Shown: one piece after another, positions 46,001 to 58,000 of the stretch
How the letters are laid out: every line of letters begins with the position of its first letter
Position numbering within the stretch: position 1 is the stretch's first letter
DNA from: Taudactylus pleione
Lineage: Eukaryota > Chordata > Amphibia > Anura > Myobatrachidae
DNA: 64,000 nt
NCBI GenBank assembly: GCA_031769625.1
Contig: JAUIMM010000737.1
Coordinates: forward strand, 905,501 to 969,500
Reading direction: 5' to 3'
Program-made: the position numbers and the translations under genes
Notes under the pieces: model-generated
What the model was told of the DNA's origin: nothing
Seen by the model: the letters and a program-made list of their open reading frames with translations, nothing else
The model's database searches: none

Positions 46001-49000
46001 AGCTTGGCACACCTATCTTTGGGCAGCCATTCCTCTTTGCAGCACCTCTCAAGCTCCAACAGCTTAGATATGAAGCGTCGGTGCACTGCCATTTTCAGAT
46101 CTCTCCAAAGATGTTTAATTGGTTTAAAGTCTGGGTTTTGGCTGGGCCACTCAAGGACATTCACAGAGTTGTCCTGAAGCCACTCCTTTGATATCTTGGC
46201 TGTGTGCTTAGGGTCGTTGTCCTGCTGAAAGATGAACCATCGTCCCAGTCTGAGATCAAGAGCACTCTGGAGCAGGTTTTCATCCAGGATGTCTCTGTAC
46301 ATTGCTGCATTCATCTTTCCCTCTATCCTGACTAGTCTCCCAGTTCCTGCCACTGAAAAACATCCCCACAGCATGATGCTGCCACCACCATGCTTCCCTG
46401 TAGGGATGGTATTGGTCTGGTGATGAGCAGTGCCTGGTTTCCTCCAAACATAATGCCTGACATTCACGCAAAAGAGTTCAATCTTTGTCTCATCAGACCA
46501 GAGAGTCCTTCAGGTGCATTTTGGAAAACTCCATGTGGGCTGCCATGTGCTTTTTACTAAGGTGTGGCTTCCGTCTGGCCACTCTACCATACAGGCCTGA
46601 TTAGTGGATTGCTGCAGAGATGGTTGTCCTTCTGGAAGGTTCTCCTCTCTCCACAGAGGAATGCTGTAGCTCTGACAGAGTGACCATCGGGTTCTTGGTC
46701 ACCTCCCTGACTAGGGCCCTTCTTCCCCAATCGCTCAGTTTAGACAGCCGGCCAACTCTAGGAAGAGTACTGGTGGTTCCGAACTTCTACCATTTATGGA
46801 TGATGGAGGCCACTATGCTCATTGGGACCTTCAAAGCAGCAGATATTTTTCTCTACCCATCCCCAGATTTGTGCCTTGAGACAATCCTGTCTCGGAGACC
46901 TACAGACAATTCCTTGGACTTCATGCTTGGTTTGTGCTCTGACATGCACTGTCAAGTGTGGGACCTTATATAGACAGGTGTATGCCTTTCAAAATCATGT
47001 CCAATCAACTGAACTTACCACAGGTGGACTCCAATTAAGCTGTAGGAACATCTCAAGGATGGTCAGTGGAAACAGGATGCACCTGAGCTAAATTTTGAGC
47101 TTCATGGCAAAGGCTGTGAATACTTATGTACATGTGATTTCTTAGTGTTTTTTTTTTTTTTTTTATTAAATTTGCAAAAATCTCAAAAAATCAATTTTTA
47201 CACGTTGTCATTATGGGGTATTGTGTGTAGAATTTTGAGGACAAAAATGAATTTATTCCATTTTGGAATAAGGCTGTAACATAACAAAATGTGGAAAAAG
47301 TGAAGCGTTGTGAATACTTTTTGGATGCACTGTATATTCCATAGGGCATATGTTCCCTCCTCCCAATGTCCCCCATACTGCTGCCCATACATGTGGGGGC
47401 TCCCTGTGTGAGATAGTGGAGCACCCCTTTAGCAGTTATTATATGATGATCACCAGGCAAGAAAAACCTTCCCCCAAAAAATAAAGTTTTCCACATATGG
47501 GGGAGATCTAACACCCAGCTCTCAGCTACACAGACGTTCGGAGGTACCTTAGCTAACCACTGAACTTGTGACTGTGTTACCATACCACTTACCTGTGAGC
47601 TATTACACAGGGTATACAATTGCAGTGTCACAGATTTGTGCATCACTTCTTAGGTTAACAGGTAACAGTATATCACCTGACAATTAGAACCATTATATTA
47701 TGTGGAATCCTATTACAACCTGTGTCACTGACCTGTGAGATATTACACAGGATTTACTACTGTAACGTTGTAGATTTATGGGACTATATTTATGTTGTCC
47801 TTTCTCACAGTGCATGTGTTTTGGTAGGAATACTATGTGAATCACAGAGCTACTCAGCGACACAGATATACGGAGTTACCTGTAATTACTATCTTAATAC
47901 ATTTGTGACTGTGTTACCATGCTATTCACCCAGGAGTGACTACATAAGACGTACTACTGAATAATGACTGCACCTGTGCACCTGCTGGGTGACCTGGGAA
48001 ATGTGTCAGTGAGTAATGAGTACACCTGTGCTCCTGCTGGGCGACCTGGGAAATGTGTCAGTGAGTAATGACTGCACCTGTGCACCTGCTGGGTGACCTG
48101 GGAAATGTGTCAGTGAGTAATGACTGCACCTGTGCACCTGCTGGGTGACCTGGGAAATGTGTCAGTGAGTAATGACTGCACCTGTGCACCTGCTGGGTGA
48201 CCTGGGAAATGTGTCAGTGAGTAATGACTGCACCTGTGCACCTGCTGGGTGACCTGGGAAATGTGTCAGTGAGTAATGAGTACACCTGTGCACCTGCTGG
48301 GCGACCTGGAAAATGTGACCTGTGTGGGGTCCTGAGGACCGAGTACGAGAACCTCTGGCTTAGCGGCAATTGTGGGCTGTGTATATGACCTCCACAATCG
48401 CGATTGCTGAGGTAGAGGTGCGCGGTGATGTCGGCAATCTTACCGTGATAGACAGATGATAAGGAGCAAGAAGAAGACGCCAGTAGTGGTCATGGTCAAA
48501 CCAAGAGTCCAACGGCGGCCAATTAGGTTAATCCCCAGAATGTTAAAAGGATTCACTACATGAATAGAAAACAGTGTGAGAATGAATCGCTGACTCTGAC
48601 ACCTAATAACATTATGAAGCATTGAACATTTAGTGGTTCAGTGAGCATAGTGGGGGAGATGTACTAAGTCTTGGAGAGATATAAGGTGGAGACAGAGGGC
48701 CTGATTCAGAGCCGGACGCTCTGACGAGTGTTCGCTCTGAATCAGGGCCGTCCTACCTAAAATTGGAGCGGCCTACTGGCTTATGCGAGCGAACAAAAAG
48801 ATGGTCGCGATGGTCAAGACCATCGCGACCATCGAGCTTGCGACGAGACCCTTGCGGTAGGGTCTCGTCTGCCGCAAGCCCAGAGTGCTTTTGGCTCTAT
48901 CAGAGCCAAAAACACTCCCACTGACATCACTAGTGATATCAGTGGGGCCGGCCCCAGACAGTAGGCGATCCCATGGGAACGCCTCCGTCTGGCCAGCAAC

Positions 49001-52000
49001 GCCCCCGGCACGCCTACCAAAGGGGGCGTGCTGTCACTCACCATCGACAGCACGCCCCCTTTGGTGCGAGACCCTTAGCGACGGCTTGACCGTCGCTATT
49101 CGGGTCTCGCGCATGCGCACTTGGGCACCATCGACCCGCTTGCGAGCGCTCAGTGCTCACGAGCGGGTCTGAATTAGGCCCAGAGAACATACCAACCAAT
49201 CTGCTACTAATTCATGTTACAGGCTGTGATTGAAAAATGACAGGAGCTGATTGGTTGGTACGTTATCTCTCTCCACGACTTGTGAATGATTCCCTTTGGT
49301 CTTAACGACGACCTGACCATTAAAAAGTTCACGGGAAAAATTTGGAAGGGGCATAAAAGTTGCAAACAGTTGGATCTACCATAATATCACCATCTGCCGC
49401 TGTCTGTGACATTTTTCCTCTATTGATTGCAAAATTTCATTGCATTTATATATATATATTATTAATAATTTGGAGTTGTGCACTTGAGATTTGTCTGTTT
49501 CTGTGCCTGCAATTAGTCTCATCAGGTAGCACCTCCCATTATATATAGTCAGGTTGTGCAGTCCAGAAATCTTTCCATATACTCCATTTAATGTGCTTTA
49601 TTGCACATCTGAGGGAAAGGAGACGCCCTCATCCTGGACTGGCACCCTTCCTTATTGGTATAAAAGCATGTAGTATGGTAATGTATATGCACACTGTATT
49701 AGGCACAATTCTAGGTAAGTCCTACAAGTTATATACTGTAGTGCAACTTTGGTTCATTTTTGGGGCATGGGTCCCCCTGGATTGTGTTGGCTGATCTGTC
49801 TCAGGGCACCGCATTATAACACATTTTCCTTTATAACACATTTTAACCCTTCACTGTGTGTTTAATATACATATACTTCACTTTTTTATTTTCATTCTTT
49901 ATATGCAGCTGCTCCTAACTATCTCTTTACACTGCACTTTTCTTACTATGGTGGTGCCCTGGGGCAGCTTGGCTGGGCCAGTTTTGGGGGGTCCTGCGCT
50001 CTGGATTTGAACCCTAGTATGTTAGGGACCTACCCGAAAGAGGTTACCTGGATATGGTGGGTAGGCCCATAACCTTGGCCATGATTATGCTAAAAACCTC
50101 TATTGATTGCAAAATTTTATTGCATTTATATATATTATAATAATTTGGATTTGTGCACCTGAGATTTGTCTGTTTCTGTGCCTGCAATTAGTTTCATCAG
50201 GTAGCACCTCCCATTATATATATATTCAGGGTGTGCAGTCCCGGAATCTTTCCCATATACTCACCTATTCCTGCTCTGACCGTCGTCCATACTACACCAG
50301 CTGCCGCTGTCTGTGACATGTTACCTCCCCTATTCCTGCTCTGACCGACGTCCATGCTACACCAGCTGCCGCTGTCTGTGACATGTTACCTCCCCTATTC
50401 CTGCTCTGACCGACGTCCATGCTACACCAGCTGCCGCTGTCTGTGACATATTTCCTCCCCTATTCCTGCTCTGACCGTCGTCCATACTACACCAGCTGCC
50501 GCTGTCTGTGACATATTACCTCCCCTATTCCTGCTCTGACCGTCGTCCATGCTACACCAGCTGCCGCTGTCTGTGACATATTACCTCCCCTATTCCTGCT
50601 CTGACCGTCGCCCATACTACACCAGCTGCCGCTGTCTGTGACATATTACCTCCCCTATTCCTGCTCTGACCGTCGTCCATACTACACCAGCTGCCGCTGT
50701 CTGTGACATATTACCTCCCCTATTCCTACTCTGACCGTCGTCCATACTACACCAGCTGCCGCTGTCTGTGACATTTTACCTCCCCTATTCCTGCTCTGAC
50801 CGTCGTCCATACTACACCAGCTGCCGCTGTCTGTGACATATTACCTCCCCTATTCCTGCTCTGACCGTCGTCCATACTACACCAACTGCTCTGTCTGTGA
50901 CATTTTACCTCCCCTATTCCTGCTCTGACCGTCGTCCATACTACACCAACTGCCGCTGTCTGTGACATTTTACCTCCCCTATTCCTGCTCTGACCGTCGT
51001 CCATACTACACCAGCTGCCGCTGTCTGTGACATATTACCTCCCCTATTCCTGCTCTGACCGTCGTCCATACTACACCAACTGCCGCTGTCTGTGACATTT
51101 TACCTCCCCTATTCCTGCTCTGACCATCGTCCATACTACACCAACTGCCGCTGTCTGTGACATATTATCTCCCCTATTCCTGCTCTGACCGTCGTCCATA
51201 CTACACCAACTGCCGCTGTCTGTGACATATTACCTCCCCTATTCCTGCTCTGACCGTCGTCCATACTACACCAGCTGCTGCTGTCTGTGACATATTACCT
51301 CCCCTATTCCTGCTCTGACCGTCGTCCATACTACACCAGCCCTTACAGAGCCCACATTGGTTACAGTAACTGAATGTAAAGCCAAGGAGTTACGTCTTCT
51401 AAGCCACACTGAGCTGGCATTACCCAGGTCACCCACATTCAGGACGGATTCATCTACATTAGGAGCCATAACTGCACAGTTGACACCAACTTATTAGAGG
51501 TTAATTCATTAAATAAATAGCTTTCTCTGGGAGATGCTTGTGCTATAGATCTCTTGTTGCCCATAGCAACCAATCAGCTCCTACCTATCATTATATAGAC
51601 TGTTCTTGATAAATGCCACCTCAAAGCTGATTGGTTGCTATGAGCAACCCCGTCACTGGTCCTCTTCAATCTTTTCACTGGTTGATACATCAGCCTCATA
51701 GTTGGTGCCCCACTGTCTGTGCCCTATGGCAGATGTGTCGGCAATCTCTCAGTCGGCACACTCTAGGCTGGTGATGATGACAGGTACAGTAGATACTCAC
51801 AGGCGATCTCCCCCACCGTGCTGATGATCATGGTCTGGTAATCGGAGGGGCTTAACATGTAGCAGAAACAGGGGCTGTTGCTGTCCATCTCCTCATCCGC
51901 CCCCACCGGCCCCTGACCCGCTCCGCACAGCAGATTCCGCTCCAGGAGCTCCGAGCTGGCCAGGATTACGCCATAGTATGCGAAAGCGATGCCCAACCTG

Positions 52001-55000
52001 GGAATGACGCAGGTTCTGTAATCAATCCTGTATAATGTACGGTTATATCTATACATATATCTGAGGCTCCTTTAGTGGCTGTTTATCCCTCATATTGGCC
52101 CCTCCAGCACTAAGGAATTACTGCGGCTCCTGTATTGTATGACGCAGCAAGATGTGACTCTTAGGCCTCATACAGAGGGGGTCACAATGCCCGTCACTAC
52201 TGCGATCCCGCACCCAGCGCATCTGAGAAGTTATAGAAGTGTCGCAGCCACGGTCTCTTGTACAGAGACGCCCATCGCCGGCTTCTCAGCTCCGCTGCTT
52301 GGGTACAAAGACGCAGTATTGGACATCGGTCGCACCCTATGGTTGCTCAGATTATCCATCGCAAGTAAAACGCCGGGGCCAGGTACATTGCTCCTCTGCC
52401 TCCGCGTCACTGAGCTAATAATACTTTTGCTGATTTATCACTGAACGCAGCCGCGTGTTGCTGAATGACGCAGGAAACTAAAATGCCCCCTATTCCGCAC
52501 TGCGATCGCCATTTACACGTTGGAAATCTGTAAAAGAAAGTCACGCAGCATTATTTGCAGTAAGGTCGGTATAAGAAAACATTTCTCTCCCGCTAGTTAT
52601 CGGTATGTCTGTAAATGGACATTCTGCAGAGAATAATGCGCAGTATGTACAGCTCGCCGGCTCCGTCAGACATTCTTCCATAAGCAAAATATATTCATTT
52701 GTGAACAGATTTTTTATCCCTTTATTTATTGTCTGGCTTTTGTTATGCTGGAAACGGGATGTACAGTAGTTAGTGTTAATGTTGGCGCTCACAATCCCGG
52801 CGCCAGAATACCGACTCCCGGCGCCAGAATACCGACAGGAGTCAGAATCCCGGCTCGACAATCCTGGCAGCTGCAATCAATTAGGTAAGTATTAGGGTTA
52901 GAGTTAGGCTGCGGGAAAGTTAGGGTGGGGGAAGGGTTAAATAATTTGCTTGCAGGTGTCGATATTTCAACCATCGGGATTCTGACGCCAGGATTCGGAC
53001 CGTATTATATTATATGCATGTATAGAAAAAATGTAATGTGGCACCTTGGGATAATGGCTCCGGTTACAATCTCTCTCCCATAATATTATACATTTTACAT
53101 TTGGAATCTCCTTCCCCAAACCCTGAATTCCCACAGGTCTAAATTTACCAGATGACCCATATCTGCAATGATGTCCGTAAGTATTTCCGGTCTAGGAGAT
53201 CACAGAAGCTGCCTGTCCTTTCCTATAATAATGAGAAATGTACTATAATTATTATTAGATTTGTACAGTGTGAGTAGTATAGGTGGGAGTAGGGTAGGTG
53301 TGAGGGTGTACCAGTGTGAGTAGTATAGGTGGGAGTAGGGTAGGTGTGAGGGTGTACCAGTGTGAGTAGGGTAGGTGTGAGGGTGTACAAGTGTGAGTCG
53401 TACAGGTGGGAGTAGGGTAGGTGTGAGGGTGCACCAGTGTGAGTAGTATAGGTGGGAGTAGGGGAGGTGTGAGGGTGTACCAGTGTGAGTAATATAGGTA
53501 GGAGTAGGGTAGGTGTGAGGATGTACCAGTGTGAGTAGTACAGGTGGGAGTAGGGTAGGTGTGAGGGTGTACCAGTGTGAGTAGTATAGGTGGGAGTAGG
53601 GTAGGTGTGAGGATGTACCAGTGTGAGTAGTACAGGTGGGAGTAGGGTAGGTGTGAGGGTGTACCAGTGTGAGTAGTATAGGTGGGAGTAGGGTAGGTGT
53701 GAGGATGTACCAGTGTGAGTAGTATAGGTAGGAGTAGGGTAGGTGTGAGGGTGTACCAGTGTGAGTAGTACAGGTGGGAGTAGGGGTGGTGTGAGGGTGT
53801 ACCAGTGTGAGTAGTACAGGTGGGAGTAGGGGTGGTGTGAGGGTGTACCAGTGTGAGTAGTATAGGTGGTAGCAGGGTAGGTGTGAGGGTGTACCAGTGT
53901 GAGTACTATAGGTGGGAGCAGGGTAGGTGTGAGGGTGTACCAGTGTGAGTAGGGTAGGTGTGAGGGTGTACCAGTGTGAGTAGTATAGGTGGGAGTAGGG
54001 TAGGTGTGAGGGTGTACCAGTGTGAGTAATATAGGTAGGAGTAGGGGAGGTGTGAGGGTGTACCAGTGTGAGTAGTATAGGTGGGAGTAGGGTAGGTGTG
54101 AGGATGTACCAGTGGGAGTAGGGTAGTTGTGAGGATGTACCAGTGTAAGTAGTACAGGTAGGATTAGGGGTGGTGTGAGGGTGTACCAGTGTGAGTAGTA
54201 TAGGTGGGAGTAGGGTAGGTGTGTGGGTGTACCAGTGTGAGTAGTATAGGTGGGTGTAGGGTAGGCGTGAGGGTGTACCAGTGTGAGTAGTATAGGTGGG
54301 TGTAGGGTAGGCATGAGGGTGTACCAGTGTGAGTAGTATAGGTGGGAGTAGGGTAGGTGTGTGGGTGTACCAGTGTGAGTAGTATAGGTGGGAGTAGGGT
54401 AGGTGTGAGGGTGTACCAGTGTGAGTAGTACAGGTGGGAGTAGGGATGCTGTGAGGGTGTACCAGTGTGAGTAGTATAGGTGGTAGCAGGGTAGGTGTGA
54501 GGGTGTACCAGTGTGAGTACTATAGGTGGGAACAGGGTAGGTGCGAGGGTGTACCAGTGTGAGTAGGGTAGGTGTGAGGGTGTACCAGTGTGAGTAGTAT
54601 AGGTGGGAGTAGGGTAGGTGTGAGGGTGTACCAGTGTGAGTAATATAGGTAGGAGTAGGGTAGGTGTGAGGGTGTACCAGTGTGAGTAGTATAGGTGGGA
54701 GTAGGGTAGGTGTGAGGGTGTACCAGTGTGAGTAATATAGGTAGGAGTAGGGGAGGTGTGAGGGTGTACCAGTGTGAGTAGTATAGGTGGGAGTAGGGTA
54801 GGTGTGAGGATGTACCAGTGGGAGTAGGGTAGTTGTGAGGATGTACCAGTGTAAGTAGTACAGGTAGGATTAGGGGTGGTGTGAGGGTGTACCAGTGTGA
54901 GTAGTATAGGTGGGAGTAGGGTAGGTGTGTGGGTGTACCAGTGTGAGTAGTATAGGTGGGTGTAGGGTAGGCGTGAGGGTGTACCAGTGTGAGTAGTATA

Positions 55001-58000
55001 GGTGGGTGTAGGGTAGGCGTGAGGGTGTACCAGTGTGAGTAGTATAGGTGGGAGTAGGGTAGGTGTGTGGGTGTACCAGTGTGAGTAGTATAGGTGGGAG
55101 TAGGGTAGGTGTGAGGGTGTACCAGTGTGAGTAGTACAGGTGGGAGTAGGGATGCTGTGAGGGTGTACCAGTGTGAGTAGTATAGGTGGTAGCAGGGTAG
55201 GTGTGAGGGTGTACCAGTGTGAGTACTATAGGTGGGAACAGGGTAGGTGCGAGGGTGTACCAGTGTGAGTAGGGTAGGTGTGAGGGTGTACCAGTGTGAG
55301 TAGTATAGGTGGGAGTAGGGTAGGTGTGAGGGTGTACCAGTGTGAGTAATATAGGTAGGAGTAGGGGAGGTGTGAGGGTGTACCAGTGTGAGTAGTATAG
55401 GTGGGAGTAGGGTAGGTGTGAGGATGTACCAGTGGGAGTAGGGTAGTTGTGAGGATGTACCAGTGTAAGTAGTACAGGTAGGATTAGGGGTGGTGTGAGG
55501 GTGTACCAGTGTGAGTAGTATAGGTAGAAGTAGGGCAGGTGTGAGGGTGTACCAGTGTGAGTAGTATAGGTGGGAGTAGGGTAGGTGTGAGGGTGTACCA
55601 GTGTGCGTAGTATAGGTAGGAGTAGGGTAGGTGTGAGGATGTACCAGTGTGAGTAGTATAGGTGGGAGTAGGGGAGGTGTGAGGATGTAGCAGTGTGAGT
55701 AGTATAGGTGGGAGTAGGGTAGGTGTGAGGGTGTACCAGTGTGAGTAGTATAGGTGGGAGTAGGGTAGGTGTGAGGATGTACCAGTGTGAGTAGTATTGG
55801 TGGGAGTAGGGTAGGTGTGAGGGTGTACCAGTGTGTGTAGTATCGGTAGGGGTAGGGTAGGTGTGAGGATGTACCAGTGTGAGTAGTATAGGTGGGAGTA
55901 GGGTAGGTGTGAGGGTGTACCAGTGTGAGTAGTATAGGTGGGAGTAGGGTAGGTGTGAGGGTGTACCAGTGTGAGTAGTATAGGTGGGAGTAGGGTAGGT
56001 GTGAGGGTGTACCAGTGTGAGTAGTATAGGTGGGTGTAGGGTAGGTGTGAGGGTGTACCAGTGTGAGTAGTATAGGTGGGTGTAGGGTAGGTGTGAGGGT
56101 GTACCAGTGTGAGTAGTATAGGTGGGAGTAGGGTAGGTGTGAGGGTGTACCAGTGTGAGTAGTATAGGTGGGAGTAGGGTAGGTGTGAGGGTGTACCAGT
56201 GTGAGTCATACAGGTGGGAGTAGAGGAGGTGTGAGGGTGTACCAGTGTGAGTAGAACAGGTGGGAGTAGGGTAGGTGTGAGGGTGTACCAGTGTGAGTAG
56301 TATAGGTGGGAGTAGGGGAGGTGTGAGGGTGTACCAGTGTGAGTAGTATAGGTAGGAGTAGGGTAGGTGTGAGGGTGTACCAGTGTGAGTAGTATAGATG
56401 GGAGTAGGGTAGGTGTGAGGGTGTACCAGTGTGAGTAGTATAGGTGGGAGTAGGGTAGGTGTGAGGATGTACCAGTGTGAGTAGTATAGGTGGGAGTAGG
56501 GTAGGTGTGAGGATGTACCAGTGTGAGTAGTATAGGTGGGAATAGGGGAGGTGTGAGGGTGTACCAGTGTGAGTAGTATAGGTGGGAGTATGGTAGGTGT
56601 GAGGGTGTACCAGTGTGAGTAGTATAGGTGGGAGTAGGGTAGGTTTGAGGGTGTACCGGTGTCAGCATGAGTCATGAATGGTCCCCTGGGGAAGACATTG
56701 GTAGGGGCCTATCATAAAAAGTGTGGCCAGTGACCACAGAGAATTGGCCAACCATTATAGATAGACAACATGAATACAACATTCCTGTTCCTGCTCTACC
56801 ATGTAACTGATACTGTAATAGAATATCAATGTATAATTCAAATGTACTGTCTGAAACCTAACAATAGAGGTGGGGCCCACCAGGGATTTCCCCTGTACCC
56901 CTGTGGCCAGTTAGACCCTAGGTGTGAGTAGGATAGGTGTGAGTAGGATAGGAGGGTATGAGGGTGCATTAGTGGGTACTAGAAGTAGATGTAGAGTAAA
57001 ATCTTTCAGAGAGCGCTTAATGATTTGTAGACACAGGAGAAGTCTGGTAGGCTGGAGGGAGAAGTATTTATCAGGGACAAGGTCGGGTGCAGGAACAGGA
57101 TACAGGTTGTCCTGAGAGAGCAGAGAGAATTTCATGTCCACATACAGATCATACAGCCGACGTGTAACATGTAATCATTTGCAGTAAGTGCTTTTAGTGA
57201 CTTATAATACACAAGGTCTAGTGGTTAGTCCCTATGATATTATGAATATTACTCACTGACAATGGTTCCTTAATGGTCCCTTCCGGGACGTGTGAGCGGT
57301 TTATTCTCGCAATCCGTTCCAAGGTTTTTGTTGCTGCCTGGTTATTCCCCACAGAGACGTTGTAGCGCGCTGATTCAGGAATGAACTGCCGGGAAAGATA
57401 CCGAAATCGTGTCACAGCTCAGCAATCCCCCCTTATGTGCACCAAACCCCCTGCTATTCAGCTCCTTAGGTTATACAACATTTCCTGCAGAATCTCAGAG
57501 CTTAGAATAAATCCATAGACCTTCTGCGTGCCCTAGTAGCAACACTGTGCCAGGGCATGCTGGGATGTGTAGTTCCACATCAGCTGGAGGGGCACATGTC
57601 GAATACCCCTGTTATAGACTTAACAATTCCTGGACAATGGGCCTGATACAGAGATTACGCTAATGCTGCCGAAGCTGCGACTTTTGTACATGGCGTCTGT
57701 GTGACATTATGCAAACGTCGCAGCTGCCAGGATTTGTATTGAGACGTTACCAGTGACGTTGCAAATCTGAGCGATTACATACAAAGACGCAGCTCGGGCG
57801 CAGATCAGACGATCTCTTTGCAAATAAAACAAAAATGAAACTTGACACATGCGCAAATGACTGATAAACGCTCACCAGGGGCGTGGATCGCATAATAGGC
57901 TCCGTGTGTAAAGGAACTAGTATAACGTCTCCAATTAGTTATACGGATGGTTTTGCCTTATAACTAATCGCTGCTTCTAAATTTAATGGCAAACTCGCCG

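Noticed and set aside
53223..56675. Minus-strand open frames of 360-600 codons rich in Thr, Pro, Tyr and His
   Set aside because: They come from the 46-bp array; 46-bp units cycle through three frames without a stop. No known family looks like this.
56911..57141. Minus-strand 76-codon frame as a possible SVOPL exon
   Set aside because: The peptide does not resemble SVOPL and the phase between the exons at 57257 and 53222 is already satisfied without it.
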